A stretch of DNA of 64,000 nt from contig NZ_JAPKNJ010000002.1 in NCBI RefSeq assembly GCF_026343945.1, positions 1-64,000 on the forward strand, read 5' to 3'. Positions 1 through 10,376 of this stretch are shown in pieces. Source of the stretch: Kaistia algarum. GTDB taxonomy: Bacteria > Pseudomonadota > Alphaproteobacteria > Rhizobiales > Kaistiaceae. The notes beneath the pieces were generated by a model. It did not search any database, was not told the origin of the DNA, and was given only the letters and a program-made list of their open reading frames with translations. The translations under genes and the position numbers were made by a program. Within the stretch, counting starts at the first letter, position 1; the number at the start of each line of letters is the position of its first letter.

Positions 1-738
<738 letters not shown>

Positions 739-755
739 GCTTAACGATCCGGACG

Positions 756-779
756 GGGCGCGCGACCTACCGCGCGCCC
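756..779 (+). other. Stem-loop between tuf and rpsJ
   Basis: A perfect 9-bp inverted repeat, GGGCGCGCG and CGCGCGCCC, with a 6-base loop lies between the tuf stop and the rpsJ ribosome-binding site. Only a weak T-rich stretch (GTTTCTT) follows. It could be a partial terminator or attenuator separating str and S10 transcription, or an mRNA processing or stability element. Confidence 0.5.
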
Positions 780-802
780 ACGTTTCTTGAGGACAGAAAT
801 CG

Positions 803-1111
803 ATGAACGGTCAGAATATCCGGATCCGGCTCAAAGCGTTCGATCATCGTATTCTCGATGCTTCGACGCGTGAGATCGTGAACACGGCCAAGCGTACCGG
901 CGCCCGCGTTGTCGGCCCCGTGCCGCTGCCGACTCAGATCGAGAAGTTCACCGTGAACCGGTCGCCGCATATCGACAAGAAAAGCCGCGAGCAGTTCGAG
1001 ATGCGCACCCATAAGCGCCTTCTCGATATCGTCGACCCCACCCCGCAGACCGTGGACGCGCTGATGAAGCTCGACCTGGCGGCCGGCGTGGACGTCGAAA
1101 TCAAGCTCTGA
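803..1111 (+). CDS. rpsJ: 30S ribosomal protein S10
   Basis: A 102-residue protein of the usual S10 length, opening [19 protein letters not shown] and carrying the family segment [20 protein letters not shown]10 is in the head of the small subunit and is also NusE, the partner of NusB in antitermination. The ATG follows a GAGGACAG ribosome-binding site. It is the first gene of the S10 operon, with rplC starting 13 bases downstream. Confidence 0.98.
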   Translation: MNGQNIRIRLKAFDHRILDASTREIVNTAKRTGARVVGPVPLPTQIEKFTVNRSPHIDKKSREQFEMRTHKRLLDIVDPTPQTVDALMKLDLAAGVDVEIKL

Positions 1112-1124
1112 GGCGAGCGAGGAC

Positions 1125-1847
1125 ATGATGCGCTCTGGATTGATCGTACAGAAGGTGGGCATGACCCGCATCTATACGGATGCGGGTGAGCAGGTGCCGG
1201 TAACGGTGCTCAAGCTCGATAATTGTCAGGTCGTCGCCCACCGGACGGAAGACAAGAACGGCTACACTGCGGTCCAGCTCGGATCGGGTCTCGCCAAGGT
1301 AAAGAACACGCCGAAGGCCGAACGTGGCCACTTCGCGAAGGCTGAAGTCGAGCCCAAGCGTAAGGTCGTCGAGTTCCGCGTTTCGCCGGACAATCTCATT
1401 GAGATTGGCGCCGAGCTGACCGCCGAGCACTTCGTCGTTGGCCAGTTCGTCGACGTTTCGGGCACTTCGATCGGCAAGGGTTTTGCCGGTGTCATGAAGC
1501 GGCATAATTTCCGTGGCGGCCGCGCGTCGCATGGTAACTCGGTCTCGCACCGCGTCCATGGTTCGACCGGTCAGCGCCAGGATCCGGGCAAGGTCTTCAA
1601 GAACAAGAAGATGGCCGGACACATGGGTGACGAGCGTGTCACCACGCAGAACCTGAAAGTCGTGCGCACCGATCTGGAGCGTGGGCTGATCATGGTCGAG
1701 GGTGCGGTTCCGGGCGCCAAGGGCGGCTGGATCGAAGTTCGCGACGCTGTCAAGCGCGTGCTTCCGAAGGACGTTCCGATGCCCGGCGCCATCAAGTTGC
1801 GCGCTCAGGCAGCGGAAGCTCCGGTCGAAGCGAAGGAGACCGAATAA
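1125..1847 (+). CDS. rplC: 50S ribosomal protein L3
   Basis: A 240-residue L3, one of the early-assembly proteins binding the 3' domain of 23S rRNA. Landmarks are the N-terminal [19 protein letters not shown], the central extension [20 protein letters not shown] with the glutamine that is methylated in many bacteria, and [16 protein letters not shown]. An alanine- and glutamate-rich tail of about 20 residues is typical of alphaproteobacterial L3. The stop overlaps the start of rplD by one base (TAATG), indicating translational coupling. Confidence 0.98.
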   Translation: MMRSGLIVQKVGMTRIYTDAGEQVPVTVLKLDNCQVVAHRTEDKNGYTAVQLGSGLAKVKNTPKAERGHFAKAEVEPKRKVVEFRVSPDNLIEIGAELTAEHFVVGQFVDVSGTSIGKGFAGVMKRHNFRGGRASHGNSVSHRVHGSTGQRQDPGKVFKNKKMAGHMGDERVTTQNLKVVRTDLERGLIMVEGAVPGAKGGWIEVRDAVKRVLPKDVPMPGAIKLRAQAAEAPVEAKETE

Positions 1848-2467
1848 TGGATATCAAGGTCACCACGCTCGACGGTGCCGAGGCAGGCGAGATCTCGCTT
1901 TCGGACGAGATCTTCGGTCTTGAGCCGCGCGGCGACATCCTGCAGCGCATGGTTCGCTGGCAGCTTGCCCGCCGCCAAGCTGGCACGCACAAGTCGAAGG
2001 GTCGCTCGGAAGTCTCCGGCACGACCAAGAAGATGTACAAGCAGAAGGGTACCGGCGGCGCACGCCACGGTGCCAAGACGGCTCCGCAGTTCCGCGGCGG
2101 CGGCAAGGCCTTCGGTCCGGTGGTGCGCAGCCATGCGCATGATCTGACCAAGAAGTTCCGTGTCCTGGCGCTGAAGCACGCGCTGTCGGCGAAGGCAAAG
2201 AGCGACGATCTGGTCGTCGTCTCGGATGTCGTCCTCGACCAGCCGAAGACCAAGGCCGTCAAGGAGCGTTTCGCCAAGCTCGGTCTTGCGAACGCGCTGA
2301 TCATCGACGGTGCCGAGGTGAACGCCAATTTCGGTCTCGCCGCGCGCAACGTTCCCCATATCGACGTGCTGCCCGTCCAGGGCATCAACGTCTACGACAT
2401 TCTGCGCCGTGAGAAGCTCGTGCTGACCAAGGCCGCGGTCGAAGCGCTGCAGGAGCGGTTCAAGTGA
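1847..2467 (+). CDS. rplD: 50S ribosomal protein L4
   Basis: A 206-residue L4, lining the peptide exit tunnel. The tunnel loop region is visible as [20 protein letters not shown] and [10 protein letters not shown], and the C-terminal globular domain ends in VEALQERFK. In enterobacteria L4 represses its own S10 operon; no equivalent leader hairpin was recognised here. Start overlaps the rplC stop by one base and the stop overlaps the GTG start of rplW (GTGA). Confidence 0.98.
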   Translation: MDIKVTTLDGAEAGEISLSDEIFGLEPRGDILQRMVRWQLARRQAGTHKSKGRSEVSGTTKKMYKQKGTGGARHGAKTAPQFRGGGKAFGPVVRSHAHDLTKKFRVLALKHALSAKAKSDDLVVVSDVVLDQPKTKAVKERFAKLGLANALIIDGAEVNANFGLAARNVPHIDVLPVQGINVYDILRREKLVLTKAAVEALQERFK

Positions 2468-2757
2468 GCAATCCGACGCATTACGACATCATCCGCAGCC
2501 CGGTGCTCAGCGAAAAGTCGACGATTGCGACGGAGCAGAGCAAGGTTGTCTTCAACGTCCTGAAGAGCGCGACGAAGCCGCAGATCAAGGCTGCTGTCGA
2601 GGCGCTGTTCAAGGTCAAGGTGACGGGCGTCAACACGCTGGTTCGCAAGGGCAAGGTGAAGCGGTTCCGCGGCATCATCGGTAAGCAGAGCGACGTCAAG
2701 AAGGCGATCGTGACGCTGGCCGAGGGTCAGTCGATCGACGTTTCGACCGGTCTCTGA
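2464..2757 (+). CDS. rplW: 50S ribosomal protein L23
   Basis: A 97-residue L23, located at the tunnel exit where it docks trigger factor and SRP. The family signature is seen in [14 protein letters not shown] near the start and [19 protein letters not shown] in the C-terminal half. The start is GTG within a GTGA overlap with the end of rplD, so translation is probably coupled to L4. Confidence 0.97.
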   Translation: MSNPTHYDIIRSPVLSEKSTIATEQSKVVFNVLKSATKPQIKAAVEALFKVKVTGVNTLVRKGKVKRFRGIIGKQSDVKKAIVTLAEGQSIDVSTGL

Positions 2758-2779
2758 GCAAGAAGAATAGGCTGAAGCC

Positions 2780-3616
2780 ATGGCTCTCAAGCATTACAAG
2801 CCGACTACGCCGGGACAGCGCCAGCTTGTGCTCGTCGACCGTTCGGAGCTCTATGCCGGCAAGCCGGTCAAGGGGCTGACCGTTGGTCTGCGTCAGAGCG
2901 GCGGTCGCAACAATCTCGGCCGTGTCACGGCCTATGGTCGCGGCGGTGGACATAAGCGTGCCTACCGCATCGTCGATTTCAAGCGCCGCAAGCTGGATGT
3001 TCCGGCCGTGGTCGATCGGATCGAGTATGATCCGAATCGCACAGCCTTCATCGCGCTGATCAAGTACGAGGATGGCGAGCTCAGCTACATCCTGGCGCCG
3101 CAGCGTTTGGCTGTCGGTGACACGGTGATCTCGAGCGCCCAGGCCGACGTCAAGCCCGGCAATTGCATGCCGCTCGGCGCGATGCCGGTCGGCACCATCG
3201 TCCACAATGTCGAGATGAAGCCCGGCAAGGGTGGTCAGATCGCCCGTTCGGCCGGTGCCTATGCGCAGTATGTCGGCCGCGATGGCGGCATGGCGATCCT
3301 GCGTCTGAATTCGGGCGAGCAGCGTCTCGTCAGCCAGGCCTGTGTCGCGACCGTTGGTGCGGTTTCGAACCCAGACCACGCGAATATCTCGATCGGCAAG
3401 GCTGGCCGCAACCGCTGGCTCGGCAAGCGCCCGAGTGTTCGCGGCGTCGCGATGAACCCGGTCGACCATCCGCATGGCGGCGGCGAAGGCCGCACCTCGG
3501 GCGGCCGTCATCCGGTCACGCCATGGGGCAAGCCGACCAAGGGCAAGAAGACCCGTAACAACAAGTCGACCGACAAGTTCATCGCGCGCAGCCGTCATCT
3601 GCGCAAGAGCAAGTAA
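2780..3616 (+). CDS. rplB: 50S ribosomal protein L2
   Basis: A 278-residue L2, the protein closest to the peptidyl transferase centre. It begins [20 protein letters not shown] and contains [14 protein letters not shown], the conserved [17 protein letters not shown] and the near-invariant [20 protein letters not shown] that carries the functionally important histidine. The length is standard, and the gene occupies its canonical place between rplW and rpsS. Confidence 0.98.
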   Translation: MALKHYKPTTPGQRQLVLVDRSELYAGKPVKGLTVGLRQSGGRNNLGRVTAYGRGGGHKRAYRIVDFKRRKLDVPAVVDRIEYDPNRTAFIALIKYEDGELSYILAPQRLAVGDTVISSAQADVKPGNCMPLGAMPVGTIVHNVEMKPGKGGQIARSAGAYAQYVGRDGGMAILRLNSGEQRLVSQACVATVGAVSNPDHANISIGKAGRNRWLGKRPSVRGVAMNPVDHPHGGGEGRTSGGRHPVTPWGKPTKGKKTRNNKSTDKFIARSRHLRKSK

Positions 3617-3628
3617 GAGAGGCTTTCC

Positions 3629-3907
3629 ATGTCGCGTTCCATCTGGAAAGGCCCGTTTGTCGACGGTTATCTCCTCCGCAAGGCCGAGAAGAGCCGCTCT
3701 TCGGGCCGCGGTGAGGTGATCAAGATCTGGAGCCGGCGTTCGACGGTTCTGCCCCAGTTCGTGGGCCTGACCTTCGGCGTCTATAACGGCCAGAAGCACA
3801 TCCCGGTTATCGTCAACGAGGACATGGTCGGCCATAAGTTCGGCGAGTTCTCGCCGACGCGGACCTATTACGGTCATACGGCCGACAAGAAGGCGAAGAG
3901 GAAGTAA
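3629..3907 (+). CDS. rpsS: 30S ribosomal protein S19
   Basis: A 92-residue S19, a head protein that pairs with S13. Landmarks are [39 protein letters not shown] and the terminal [19 protein letters not shown]. The ribosome-binding site AGAGAGG lies upstream of the ATG. The stop is separated from the rplV start by a single base. Confidence 0.98.
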   Translation: MSRSIWKGPFVDGYLLRKAEKSRSSGRGEVIKIWSRRSTVLPQFVGLTFGVYNGQKHIPVIVNEDMVGHKFGEFSPTRTYYGHTADKKAKRK

Positions 3908-3908
3908 G

Positions 3909-4289
3909 ATGGGCAAGCCGAAGCGCGAACGCGCGCTGAAGGACACCGAGGCGCGCGCGATCACGCGCATGATCCGTGTCTCTCCGCGCAAGCTCAATCT
4001 CGTCGCCCAGCTGATCCGGGGCAAGAAGGCCAGCGCCGCTCTGGCGGACCTGACCTTCTCGGAGAAGCGCATTGCTCGCGACGTGAAGAAGACGTTGGAA
4101 TCGGCGATCGCCAACGCCGAGAACAACCATGATCTCGACGTCGACGCGCTCGTCGTTTCGGAAGCCTTCGTCGGCAAGGCGATGGTCATGAAGCGCTGGT
4201 CGCCCCGCGCCCGTGGCCGTGTCGGCCGGATCGAGAAGCCGTTTTCGCATCTGACGATCGTCGTGCGTGAAGCTGAGGAGGCCGCCTGA
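3909..4289 (+). CDS. rplV: 50S ribosomal protein L22
   Basis: A 126-residue L22, whose beta hairpin lines the exit tunnel. The N-terminal domain has [19 protein letters not shown] and the tunnel loop segment is [20 protein letters not shown], which is also the region where macrolide-resistance mutations map in other species; nothing unusual is seen here. The stop overlaps the rpsC start by one base (TGATG). Confidence 0.98.
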   Translation: MGKPKRERALKDTEARAITRMIRVSPRKLNLVAQLIRGKKASAALADLTFSEKRIARDVKKTLESAIANAENNHDLDVDALVVSEAFVGKAMVMKRWSPRARGRVGRIEKPFSHLTIVVREAEEAA

Positions 4290-5005
4290 TGGGCCAGAAA
4301 GTCAATCCGATCGGCCTGCGGCTCGGCATCAACCGGACCTGGGACAGCCGCTGGTTCGCCAACAAGGGCGAATATGGCAAGCTGCTTCACGAGGACCAGA
4401 AGATCCGCGAAGTCCTGATGAAGGACCTGAAGCAGGCTGCGGTCTCGAAGATCGTGATCGAGCGTCCGCACAAGAAGTGCCGCGTGACGATTCACTCTGC
4501 CCGTCCGGGCATCGTGATCGGCAAGAAGGGCGCCGATATCGACAAGCTGCGCAAGACCGTCAGCAAGCTGACCGACAGCGAAGTGCACATCAATATCGTC
4601 GAAGTGCGCAAGCCTGAGATCGATGCGACCCTGGTCGCGGCTTCGATCGCCCAGCAGCTCGAGCGCCGCGTGGCGTTCCGCCGTGCGATGAAGCGTTCGG
4701 TCCAGTCGGCGATGCGCCTTGGTGCCGAAGGCATCCGTATCAACGCGTCGGGCCGTCTCGGCGGCGCCGAGATTGCGCGTCTGGAATGGTACCGCGAGGG
4801 CCGGGTTCCGCTGCATACGTTGCGCGCCGATATTGATTACGGGACGGCGACGGCGCATACGGCGTACGGCACGTGTGGAATCAAGGTTTGGATCTTCAAG
4901 GGTGAAATCCTTGAGCATGATCCGATGGCGTCCGAGCGGCGTCAGACCGAAGGCAATGAACAGGGCTCCGGCTCCGGCGGCCGTCGTCGCGACAACGCGG
5001 CGTAA
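4289..5005 (+). CDS. rpsC: 30S ribosomal protein S3
   Basis: A 238-residue S3, at the mRNA entry tunnel. It begins [20 protein letters not shown]; the type II KH domain carries the GxxG loop in [15 protein letters not shown], and the C-terminal domain has [19 protein letters not shown]. The tail is rich in glycine, serine and arginine, as in other alphaproteobacteria. It is coupled to rplV by a one-base overlap. Confidence 0.98.
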   Translation: MGQKVNPIGLRLGINRTWDSRWFANKGEYGKLLHEDQKIREVLMKDLKQAAVSKIVIERPHKKCRVTIHSARPGIVIGKKGADIDKLRKTVSKLTDSEVHINIVEVRKPEIDATLVAASIAQQLERRVAFRRAMKRSVQSAMRLGAEGIRINASGRLGGAEIARLEWYREGRVPLHTLRADIDYGTATAHTAYGTCGIKVWIFKGEILEHDPMASERRQTEGNEQGSGSGGRRRDNAA

Positions 5006-5038
5006 GGTCGGACCGGCTGAAGTCTAGAGAGAACGAAA

Positions 5039-5452
5039 ATGCTGCAACCGAAGCGCACCAAGTTCCGTAAGCAGTTCAAGGGCCGCATCCATGGCTTGTC
5101 CAAGGGTGGCACGGACCTGAACTTCGGCGGATTCGGCCTCAAGGCCCTCGAGCCGGAGCGCATCACCGCGCGGCAGATCGAGGCGGCTCGCCGCGCGATC
5201 ACCCGCGCCATGAAGCGCGCCGGTCGCGTATGGATCCGCGTGTTCCCGGACGTTCCGGTGACGGCGAAGCCGACCGAAGTCCGCATGGGCAAGGGAAAGG
5301 GCGCTCCGGAATACTGGGCGTCCCGCGTCAAGCCGGGTCGGATCATGTTTGAGGTCGACGGTGTCGACGAAGAGACGGCGCGCGAAGCGCTGCGTCTTGG
5401 CGCGGCGAAGCTGCCGATCAAGACGCGCTTCGTACAGCGCATCGCCGAGTGA
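5039..5452 (+). CDS. rplP: 50S ribosomal protein L16
   Basis: A 137-residue L16, which helps position the A-site tRNA acceptor arm. It opens [19 protein letters not shown] and contains [20 protein letters not shown] and [20 protein letters not shown]. The length and position between rpsC and rpmC are canonical. A GAGAACG stretch precedes the ATG. Confidence 0.98.
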   Translation: MLQPKRTKFRKQFKGRIHGLSKGGTDLNFGGFGLKALEPERITARQIEAARRAITRAMKRAGRVWIRVFPDVPVTAKPTEVRMGKGKGAPEYWASRVKPGRIMFEVDGVDEETAREALRLGAAKLPIKTRFVQRIAE

Positions 5453-5475
5453 TCGGCGGACACGAGGACAGGGCC

Positions 5476-5676
5476 ATGAAGGCGAAAGACATACGGCTGC
5501 AGACGGCCGATCAACTCGAGACCGAGCTCACGAACCTCAAGAAGGAGCAGTTCAACCTGCGCTTTCAACGGGCGACTGGCCAGCTTGAGAACACGGCGCG
5601 TGTGCGGCAGGTTCGCCGCGACATCGCCAGGATCAAGACCATAGCCGCGCAGAAGAGCGCGGCGGACAAGCGCTGA
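5476..5676 (+). CDS. rpmC: 50S ribosomal protein L29
   Basis: A 66-residue L29, a small helical-hairpin protein near the tunnel exit that contacts L23. [20 protein letters not shown] and [20 protein letters not shown] match the family. The open frame extends upstream to 5449, but 5476 is chosen because the family begins with MKAxD and a GAGGACAG ribosome-binding site sits just ahead of it. Confidence 0.95.
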   Translation: MKAKDIRLQTADQLETELTNLKKEQFNLRFQRATGQLENTARVRQVRRDIARIKTIAAQKSAADKR

Positions 5677-5686
5677 GGAGACGAGG

Positions 5687-5935
5687 ATGCCGAAACGCGT
5701 TCTGCAAGGCAGCGTCGTCAGCGACACGAATGACAAGACTGTTGTCGTTCTGGTCGAGCGGCGCTTCACGCACCCGGTCATGAAGAAGACGGTGCGTCGT
5801 TCGAAGAAGTATCAGGCCCACGACGAGGCCAACACCTACAAGATCGGCGACCAGGTCTTCATTCAAGAGTCGAAGCCGATCTCGAAGAACAAGCGCTGGG
5901 TCGTCATCGGCACGGAACTGTCGGACGGCAAATAA
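5687..5935 (+). CDS. rpsQ: 30S ribosomal protein S17
   Basis: An 82-residue S17 with the OB-fold sequence [20 protein letters not shown] and the conserved [21 protein letters not shown]17 binds 16S rRNA early in assembly. A GAGGAGACGAGG ribosome-binding site precedes the ATG. It is followed by a 63-base spacer with a strong hairpin before rplN. Confidence 0.97.
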   Translation: MPKRVLQGSVVSDTNDKTVVVLVERRFTHPVMKKTVRRSKKYQAHDEANTYKIGDQVFIQESKPISKNKRWVVIGTELSDGK

Positions 5936-5945
5936 GACGAGGTTT

Positions 5946-5977
5946 GTTGCCGCTTCGCCCGATGGCGGAGCAGCGAC
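5946..5977 (+). other. Stem-loop between rpsQ and rplN
   Basis: A 14-position stem with 13 pairs (including G-U pairs) and one mismatch is formed by GTTGCCGCTTCGCC and GGCGGAGCAGCGAC around a CGAT loop. No U-tract follows, so it is unlikely to terminate transcription. It marks the boundary between the S10-type and spc-type gene groups and could be a protein-binding or processing site. Confidence 0.45.
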
Positions 5978-5998
5978 CAGGAAAGTAGGCGGCCAGTC

Positions 5999-6367
5999 AT
6001 GATTCAGATGCAGACTAACCTCGACGTGGCGGATAATTCCGGCGCTCGTCGTGTGATGTGCATCAAGGTTCTCGGCGGTTCCAAGCGGAAATATGCTTCG
6101 GTCGGCGACATCATTGTCGTCTCGATCAAGGAAGCGATTCCCCGGGGCCGTGTGAAGAAGGGCGATGTGATGAAGGCGGTCGTGGTCCGCACGGCCAAGG
6201 ACATTCGTCGTCCGGACGGCAGCGTGATCCGCTTCGACAAGAATGCGGCCGTCTTGATCAACAATCAGAAGGAGCCGATCGGGACTCGTATCTTCGGGCC
6301 GGTGCCGCGCGAACTTCGCGCGAAGAACCACATGAAGATCATCTCGCTCGCGCCGGAGGTGCTGTGA
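5999..6367 (+). CDS. rplN: 50S ribosomal protein L14
   Basis: A 122-residue L14, part of the intersubunit face. It begins [20 protein letters not shown] and contains the family pattern around [20 protein letters not shown], ending REKNHMKI-like [16 protein letters not shown]. This is the first gene of the spc group. The stop overlaps the ATG of rplX by one base. Confidence 0.98.
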   Translation: MIQMQTNLDVADNSGARRVMCIKVLGGSKRKYASVGDIIVVSIKEAIPRGRVKKGDVMKAVVVRTAKDIRRPDGSVIRFDKNAAVLINNQKEPIGTRIFGPVPRELRAKNHMKIISLAPEVL

Positions 6368-6681
6368 TGGCCGCTAAGATCAAGAAGGGCGACAACGTCA
6401 TCGTCCTGACGGGTAAGGACAAGGGCAAGTCGGGCGAAGTGCTGAGTGTGATCCCGACCGAGCAGCGTGCAGTCGTGCGCGGCATCAATGTCGGCCGCAA
6501 GCACCAGAAGCAGACGGCGAGCGAGCAGGGCGGCATTGTTTCCAAGGAACTGCCGATCCATCTCTCGAACATCGCCATTGCTACGAGTGATGGAAAGCCG
6601 ACGCGCGTCGGCTTCAAGATAACCGAAGACGGGCGCAAGCAACGCGTCGCAAAGCGTTCGGGAGATGTGATCGATGGCTGA
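6367..6681 (+). CDS. rplX: 50S ribosomal protein L24
   Basis: A 104-residue L24, an assembly-initiator protein. It has a KOW motif in [20 protein letters not shown] and the conserved [14 protein letters not shown]. The ATG overlaps the rplN stop by one base (TGATG), so translation is coupled. The end of the gene overlaps the start of rplE by eight bases in a different frame. Confidence 0.96.
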   Translation: MAAKIKKGDNVIVLTGKDKGKSGEVLSVIPTEQRAVVRGINVGRKHQKQTASEQGGIVSKELPIHLSNIAIATSDGKPTRVGFKITEDGRKQRVAKRSGDVIDG

Positions 6682-7231
6682 GGCAGCTTACGAGCCGCGG
6701 CTCAAGACGTTCTACCAGGATGAGGTCCGGGCCAAGCTCGTGGCCGAGTTCGGCTACAAGAACCCGATGGAGGTTCCGCGGCTCGACAAGATCGTCCTGA
6801 ACATGGGCGTCGGCGAGGCGGTAAACGATTCCAAGAAGGTTGGCACGGCGCTGGCGGATCTCGCCCAGATCGCAGGCCAGAAGCCGGCAGTAACCAAGGC
6901 GCGCAAGTCGATTGCGACCTTCAAGCTGCGCGAGCACATGCCGATCGGCGGCAAGGTGACGCTGCGCAAGGCGCGCATGTACGAGTTCCTGGATCGTCTG
7001 GTGACGATCGCTCTTCCCCGCGTCCGCGATTTCCGCGGCCTCAACCCGAAGAGCTTCGATGGCCGCGGCAATTATGCCATGGGCATCAAGGAGCACATCA
7101 TTTTCCCGGAGATCAACTACGACAAGGTTGATCAGGTCTGGGGTATGGACGTGATCGTCTGCACCACGGCCAAGACGGACGACGAAGCTCGCGCCTTGCT
7201 CAAGGCGCTGAACTTCCCGTTCCGTTCGTAA
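6674..7231 (+). CDS. rplE: 50S ribosomal protein L5
   Basis: A 185-residue L5, which binds 5S rRNA and contacts the P-site tRNA. Landmarks are [36 protein letters not shown] and the C-terminal [20 protein letters not shown]. The gene begins inside the end of rplX (8-base overlap), a usual arrangement in this operon. Confidence 0.98.
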   Translation: MAEAAYEPRLKTFYQDEVRAKLVAEFGYKNPMEVPRLDKIVLNMGVGEAVNDSKKVGTALADLAQIAGQKPAVTKARKSIATFKLREHMPIGGKVTLRKARMYEFLDRLVTIALPRVRDFRGLNPKSFDGRGNYAMGIKEHIIFPEINYDKVDQVWGMDVIVCTTAKTDDEARALLKALNFPFRS

Positions 7232-7257
7232 GCGTCGTCGGAAAGGACGAGGATCAG

Positions 7258-7563
7258 ATGGCTAAGAAGAGCTCCATCGAGAAGAACGATCTGCGGCGCA
7301 AGCTGTCGAAGCAGTATTCGGGCCGTCGCACGAAGCTGAAGGCGATTGCGAACGACGAGTCCCGGCCGCTGGAGGAGCGCTTCCAGGCGCGCCTCAAGCT
7401 CGCCGAGCTGCCGCGCAATTCGTCGCCGACTCGCATTCGCAATCGTTGCGAAGTGACCGGCCGCCCGCGCGGCGTCTATCGCAAGCTGAAGATGTCGCGT
7501 ATCGCATTGCGCGAACTCGGGTCGTTGGGTCTGATCCCCGGCCTCGTCAAGTCGAGCTGGTAA
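7258..7563 (+). CDS. rpsN: 30S ribosomal protein S14
   Basis: A 101-residue S14 of the long, zinc-free type: the CxxC pairs of the short zinc form are absent. It has [20 protein letters not shown] and the family motif [30 protein letters not shown] ribosome-binding site precedes the ATG. It is located between rplE and rpsH as expected. Confidence 0.97.
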   Translation: MAKKSSIEKNDLRRKLSKQYSGRRTKLKAIANDESRPLEERFQARLKLAELPRNSSPTRIRNRCEVTGRPRGVYRKLKMSRIALRELGSLGLIPGLVKSSW

Positions 7564-7576
7564 GGAGAACGGTCCG

Positions 7577-7975
7577 ATGACGATGACCGATCCTCTGGGT
7601 GATATGCTCACCCGCATTCGTAACGCCCAGATGCGGCGGCAGTCGAAGGTTTCGACCCCGTCCTCCAGGCTGCGCGAGAACGTTCTCGGCGTGCTGCAGT
7701 CGGAAGGTTATATCCGCGGCTTCACGACGGTCGATACGGGCGACGGCAGGGCCGAGCTTGAGATCGAGCTGAAGTATTTCGACGGCGAGCCGGTTATCCG
7801 CACGATCGAGCGGGTTTCCAAGCCGGGCCGCCGGGTCTACGCGTCGGTCAAGAGCATTCCGCGGGTCAAGAATGGCCTCGGCGTTTCCATCCTTTCGACG
7901 CCGAAGGGCGTCATGTCGGATGCTGACGCTCGTGAGCAGAATGTCGGCGGTGAAGTTCTGTGCCAGGTATTCTGA
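7577..7975 (+). CDS. rpsH: 30S ribosomal protein S8
   Basis: A 132-residue S8, which binds the central domain of 16S rRNA and in enterobacteria represses the spc operon. It opens [20 protein letters not shown] and ends with the conserved [19 protein letters not shown] and [10 protein letters not shown] second ATG two codons in (ATGACCGAT) is an alternative start, but the first follows AAGGAGAA at suitable spacing. Confidence 0.97.
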   Translation: MTMTDPLGDMLTRIRNAQMRRQSKVSTPSSRLRENVLGVLQSEGYIRGFTTVDTGDGRAELEIELKYFDGEPVIRTIERVSKPGRRVYASVKSIPRVKNGLGVSILSTPKGVMSDADAREQNVGGEVLCQVF

Positions 7976-8015
7976 TCTGGTTTGACGCGAAACACGAACC
8001 GGACGGATTGGTCTG

Positions 8016-8549
8016 ATGTCTCGTATTGGAAAGAAATCGGTGGCCGTGCCTAACGGCGTGACAGCCACCATCAACGGCCAGACGGTGTCCGTGAAGGGCC
8101 CGAAGGGCGAGCTTTCCTTCAACTTCACCGACAACGTAGCGGTGGAACTGACGGATGGTGGGCTCAAGGTCACCCCTCGCGACAACAGCCAGCCGGCCCG
8201 TGCCGCCTGGGGAATGTCGCGGACGATGATTGCGAACCTGGTCAAGGGCGTGACGGACGGCTTCACGCGGAAGCTGGAGATCAACGGCGTTGGCTACCGC
8301 GCCGCGGTGCAGGGAACCAACCTGCAGCTCGCGCTCGGATATAGCCACGACGTGGTCTATCCGATCCCGGCCGGCATCACGATCCAGTGTGCCAAGCCCA
8401 CGGAAATCCTGATTTCTGGCATTGATCGCCAGCGCGTCGGGCAGGTTGCAGCCGAGATTCGCGAATACCGCAGTCCGGAGCCCTATAAGGGCAAGGGCGT
8501 GAAATACGCCGAGGAAAAGATCTTCCGCAAGGAAGGCAAGAAGAAGTAA
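8016..8549 (+). CDS. rplF: 50S ribosomal protein L6
   Basis: A 177-residue L6 located near the factor-binding stalk base. It has the two-repeat architecture, with [40 protein letters not shown] and the C-terminal family signature [15 protein letters not shown]. Length and position are canonical. Confidence 0.98.
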   Translation: MSRIGKKSVAVPNGVTATINGQTVSVKGPKGELSFNFTDNVAVELTDGGLKVTPRDNSQPARAAWGMSRTMIANLVKGVTDGFTRKLEINGVGYRAAVQGTNLQLALGYSHDVVYPIPAGITIQCAKPTEILISGIDRQRVGQVAAEIREYRSPEPYKGKGVKYAEEKIFRKEGKKK

Positions 8550-8560
8550 CGGAGACCGTC

Positions 8561-8917
8561 ATGGCCAACACGATCAAGGAACGGCGCAGCGCGCGCGTTC
8601 GCCGTGCGATCCGGAAGGTCGCGTCGGGACGTCCGCGCCTCAGCATCCATCGCTCTTCGGAGCATATCTACGCGCAGGTGATCGACGATGCGGCGGGCCG
8701 TACGCTCGCTTCCGCCTCGACCCTCGAGAAGGATCTCCGCGCGAGCCTCAAGACCGGCGCCGACAAGGCAGCGGCCGAGGTGGTGGGCAAGCTGGTGGCG
8801 GAGCGCGCGAAGGCCGCTGGCGTCACGCAGGTGGTGTTCGACCGCGGACCCTACCTTTTCCATGGCCGCGTCAAGGCGCTGGCTGACGGAGCTCGCGAGG
8901 GCGGTCTCGATTTCTGA
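8561..8917 (+). CDS. rplR: 50S ribosomal protein L18
   Basis: A 118-residue L18, which with L5 and L25 carries 5S rRNA. The basic N-terminus [20 protein letters not shown] is followed by [20 protein letters not shown] and [20 protein letters not shown], which match the family. It begins 11 bases after rplF. Confidence 0.97.
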   Translation: MANTIKERRSARVRRAIRKVASGRPRLSIHRSSEHIYAQVIDDAAGRTLASASTLEKDLRASLKTGADKAAAEVVGKLVAERAKAAGVTQVVFDRGPYLFHGRVKALADGAREGGLDF

Positions 8918-8968
8918 TGCGCCTTAGGGCCTGCATCTAACAGAACAACAGGACGATTGGATCTTTCG

Positions 8969-9514
8969 ATGGCAAGAGAGCAGCGGGAAGAGCGCGACAG
9001 CGAATTCGTCGACAAGCTCGTTCACATCAATCGCGTCGCGAAGGTGGTGAAGGGCGGACGGCGGTTCGGTTTCGCCGCCCTCGTCGTCGTCGGCGACCAG
9101 AAGGGCCGGGTCGGTTTCGGCCATGGCAAGGCGCGCGAAGTGCCGGAGGCTATCCGCAAGGCGACCGAAGCGGCGAAGCGTTCGCTGGTTCGCGTTCCGC
9201 TGCGGGACGGCCGTACGCTGCATCACGACGTGTTCGGCCGCCACGGCGCCGGCCGCGTCTTCCTTCGTGCAGCACCTGCCGGTACCGGCATCATCGCCGG
9301 CGGCCCGATGCGCGCCGTGTTCGAGACGCTCGGCGTCCAGGACGTCGTTGCCAAGTCGATGGGCTCTTCCAACCCCTATAACATGGTGCGTGCGACCTTC
9401 GCCGCGCTGGCGGCCGAAGACAGCCCGCGCAGCGTTGCGGCTCGTCGTGGCATGAAGGTCTCGCTTCTGCAGTCTCGTCGCGGCGACGCGGTCGAGGCGT
9501 CCGCGGAAGCGTGA
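8969..9514 (+). CDS. rpsE: 30S ribosomal protein S5
   Basis: A 181-residue S5, lining the mRNA entry tunnel and involved in decoding fidelity. The family opens [20 protein letters not shown], followed by the loop [20 protein letters not shown] and the C-terminal domain [20 protein letters not shown]. The ATG at 8969 ([13 protein letters not shown]) is preferred to an in-frame TTG at 8957. Confidence 0.97.
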   Translation: MAREQREERDSEFVDKLVHINRVAKVVKGGRRFGFAALVVVGDQKGRVGFGHGKAREVPEAIRKATEAAKRSLVRVPLRDGRTLHHDVFGRHGAGRVFLRAAPAGTGIIAGGPMRAVFETLGVQDVVAKSMGSSNPYNMVRATFAALAAEDSPRSVAARRGMKVSLLQSRRGDAVEASAEA

Positions 9515-9543
9515 TCGCGGTTCGATTTCGAGGATATTGAGCG

Positions 9544-9756
9544 ATGGCCAACAAGACCGACGGCAAGAGCGCTGCTAAGACGATCGTCGTCGAGCAGACG
9601 GGCAGCCCGATTCGCCGGCCCTCCGATCAGCGTGCGACGCTGCTCGGTCTCGGCCTCAACAGGATCCGCCGCCGTTCGACGCTGCAGGACACGCCTGCGG
9701 TTCGCGGCATGATCGCCAAGGTGGCCCACCTCGTCCGCGTTGTGGACGGGGCGTAG
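9544..9756 (+). CDS. rpmD: 50S ribosomal protein L30
   Basis: A 70-residue L30 of the bacterial short type. After a 17-residue lysine-rich start, the core [20 protein letters not shown] and [18 protein letters not shown] fits the family, ending [13 protein letters not shown]. It is absent from some alphaproteobacteria but present here in its normal position between rpsE and rplO. Confidence 0.96.
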   Translation: MANKTDGKSAAKTIVVEQTGSPIRRPSDQRATLLGLGLNRIRRRSTLQDTPAVRGMIAKVAHLVRVVDGA

Positions 9757-9776
9757 GCCGCGAGAGGAATAGTTCG

Positions 9777-10265
9777 ATGAAGCTCAATGAGATCAGTGAC
9801 AATCCCGGCGCCCACAAGGATCCGATCCGCGTAGGCCGCGGCATTGGTTCGGGCAAGGGCAAGACCGGTGGTCGCGGCGTCAAGGGCCAGAAGTCGCGTA
9901 CCGGTGTCGCGATCAAGGGCTTCGAGGGCGGCCAGATGCCGCTGCATCGTCGCCTGCCGAAGCGCGGCTTCCACAACATCTTCGCGAAGGACTTCAACGA
10001 GGTCAGCCTCGAGCGTGTCCAGGTCGCGATCGATGCGGGCAAGCTCGACGCGACCAAGGTCGTGACGGTCGAGGCCCTCAAGGAGGCCGGCGTGCTTCGC
10101 CGGATCCAGGACGGCGTTCGTCTGCTGGGTCCGGGCGAGCTTAAGGTAGCGGTCCAGTTCGAGATCGCTGGTGCTTCGAAGCCCGCGATCGAGGCGGTCG
10201 AGAAGGCTGGCGGATCCGTCAAGGTCCTCGCCCCGAAGGTTGCCGAGGAAGCCGCTGAGGCGTAA
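9777..10265 (+). CDS. rplO: 50S ribosomal protein L15
   Basis: A 162-residue L15, a late-assembly protein of the large subunit. It begins [20 protein letters not shown] and has the glycine-rich [20 protein letters not shown] and [17 protein letters not shown]. The tail EEAAEA is acidic. It is followed by a 111-base spacer with three hairpins before secY. Confidence 0.98.
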   Translation: MKLNEISDNPGAHKDPIRVGRGIGSGKGKTGGRGVKGQKSRTGVAIKGFEGGQMPLHRRLPKRGFHNIFAKDFNEVSLERVQVAIDAGKLDATKVVTVEALKEAGVLRRIQDGVRLLGPGELKVAVQFEIAGASKPAIEAVEKAGGSVKVLAPKVAEEAAEA

Positions 10266-10362
10266 GCCTCCGGCGCATCCGACCGGAGGCGCGACTTGAT
10301 GTTGCGCCTTCGAGGGACCACTTAGTGCCCCTACGGGGCAGTGGGGCCCGTCTCTCGGGCCC
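10266..10362 (+). other. Three consecutive stem-loops between rplO and secY
   Basis: The spacer holds three perfect inverted repeats in a row: GCCTCCGG/CCGGAGGC at 10266-10290, TGCCCC/GGGGCA with a 3-base loop at 10326-10340, and GGGCCCG/CGGGCCC with a 5-base loop at 10344-10362. None is followed by a U-tract. They separate ribosomal genes from secY and could tune downstream expression or block exonucleases. Confidence 0.5.
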
Positions 10363-10376
10363 GATCGGAGCGGCGA

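Noticed and set aside
2696..4918. A 740-residue minus-strand open frame across rplB to rpsC
   Set aside because: Antisense to five certain ribosomal genes; no motifs and low-complexity arginine-rich sequence.
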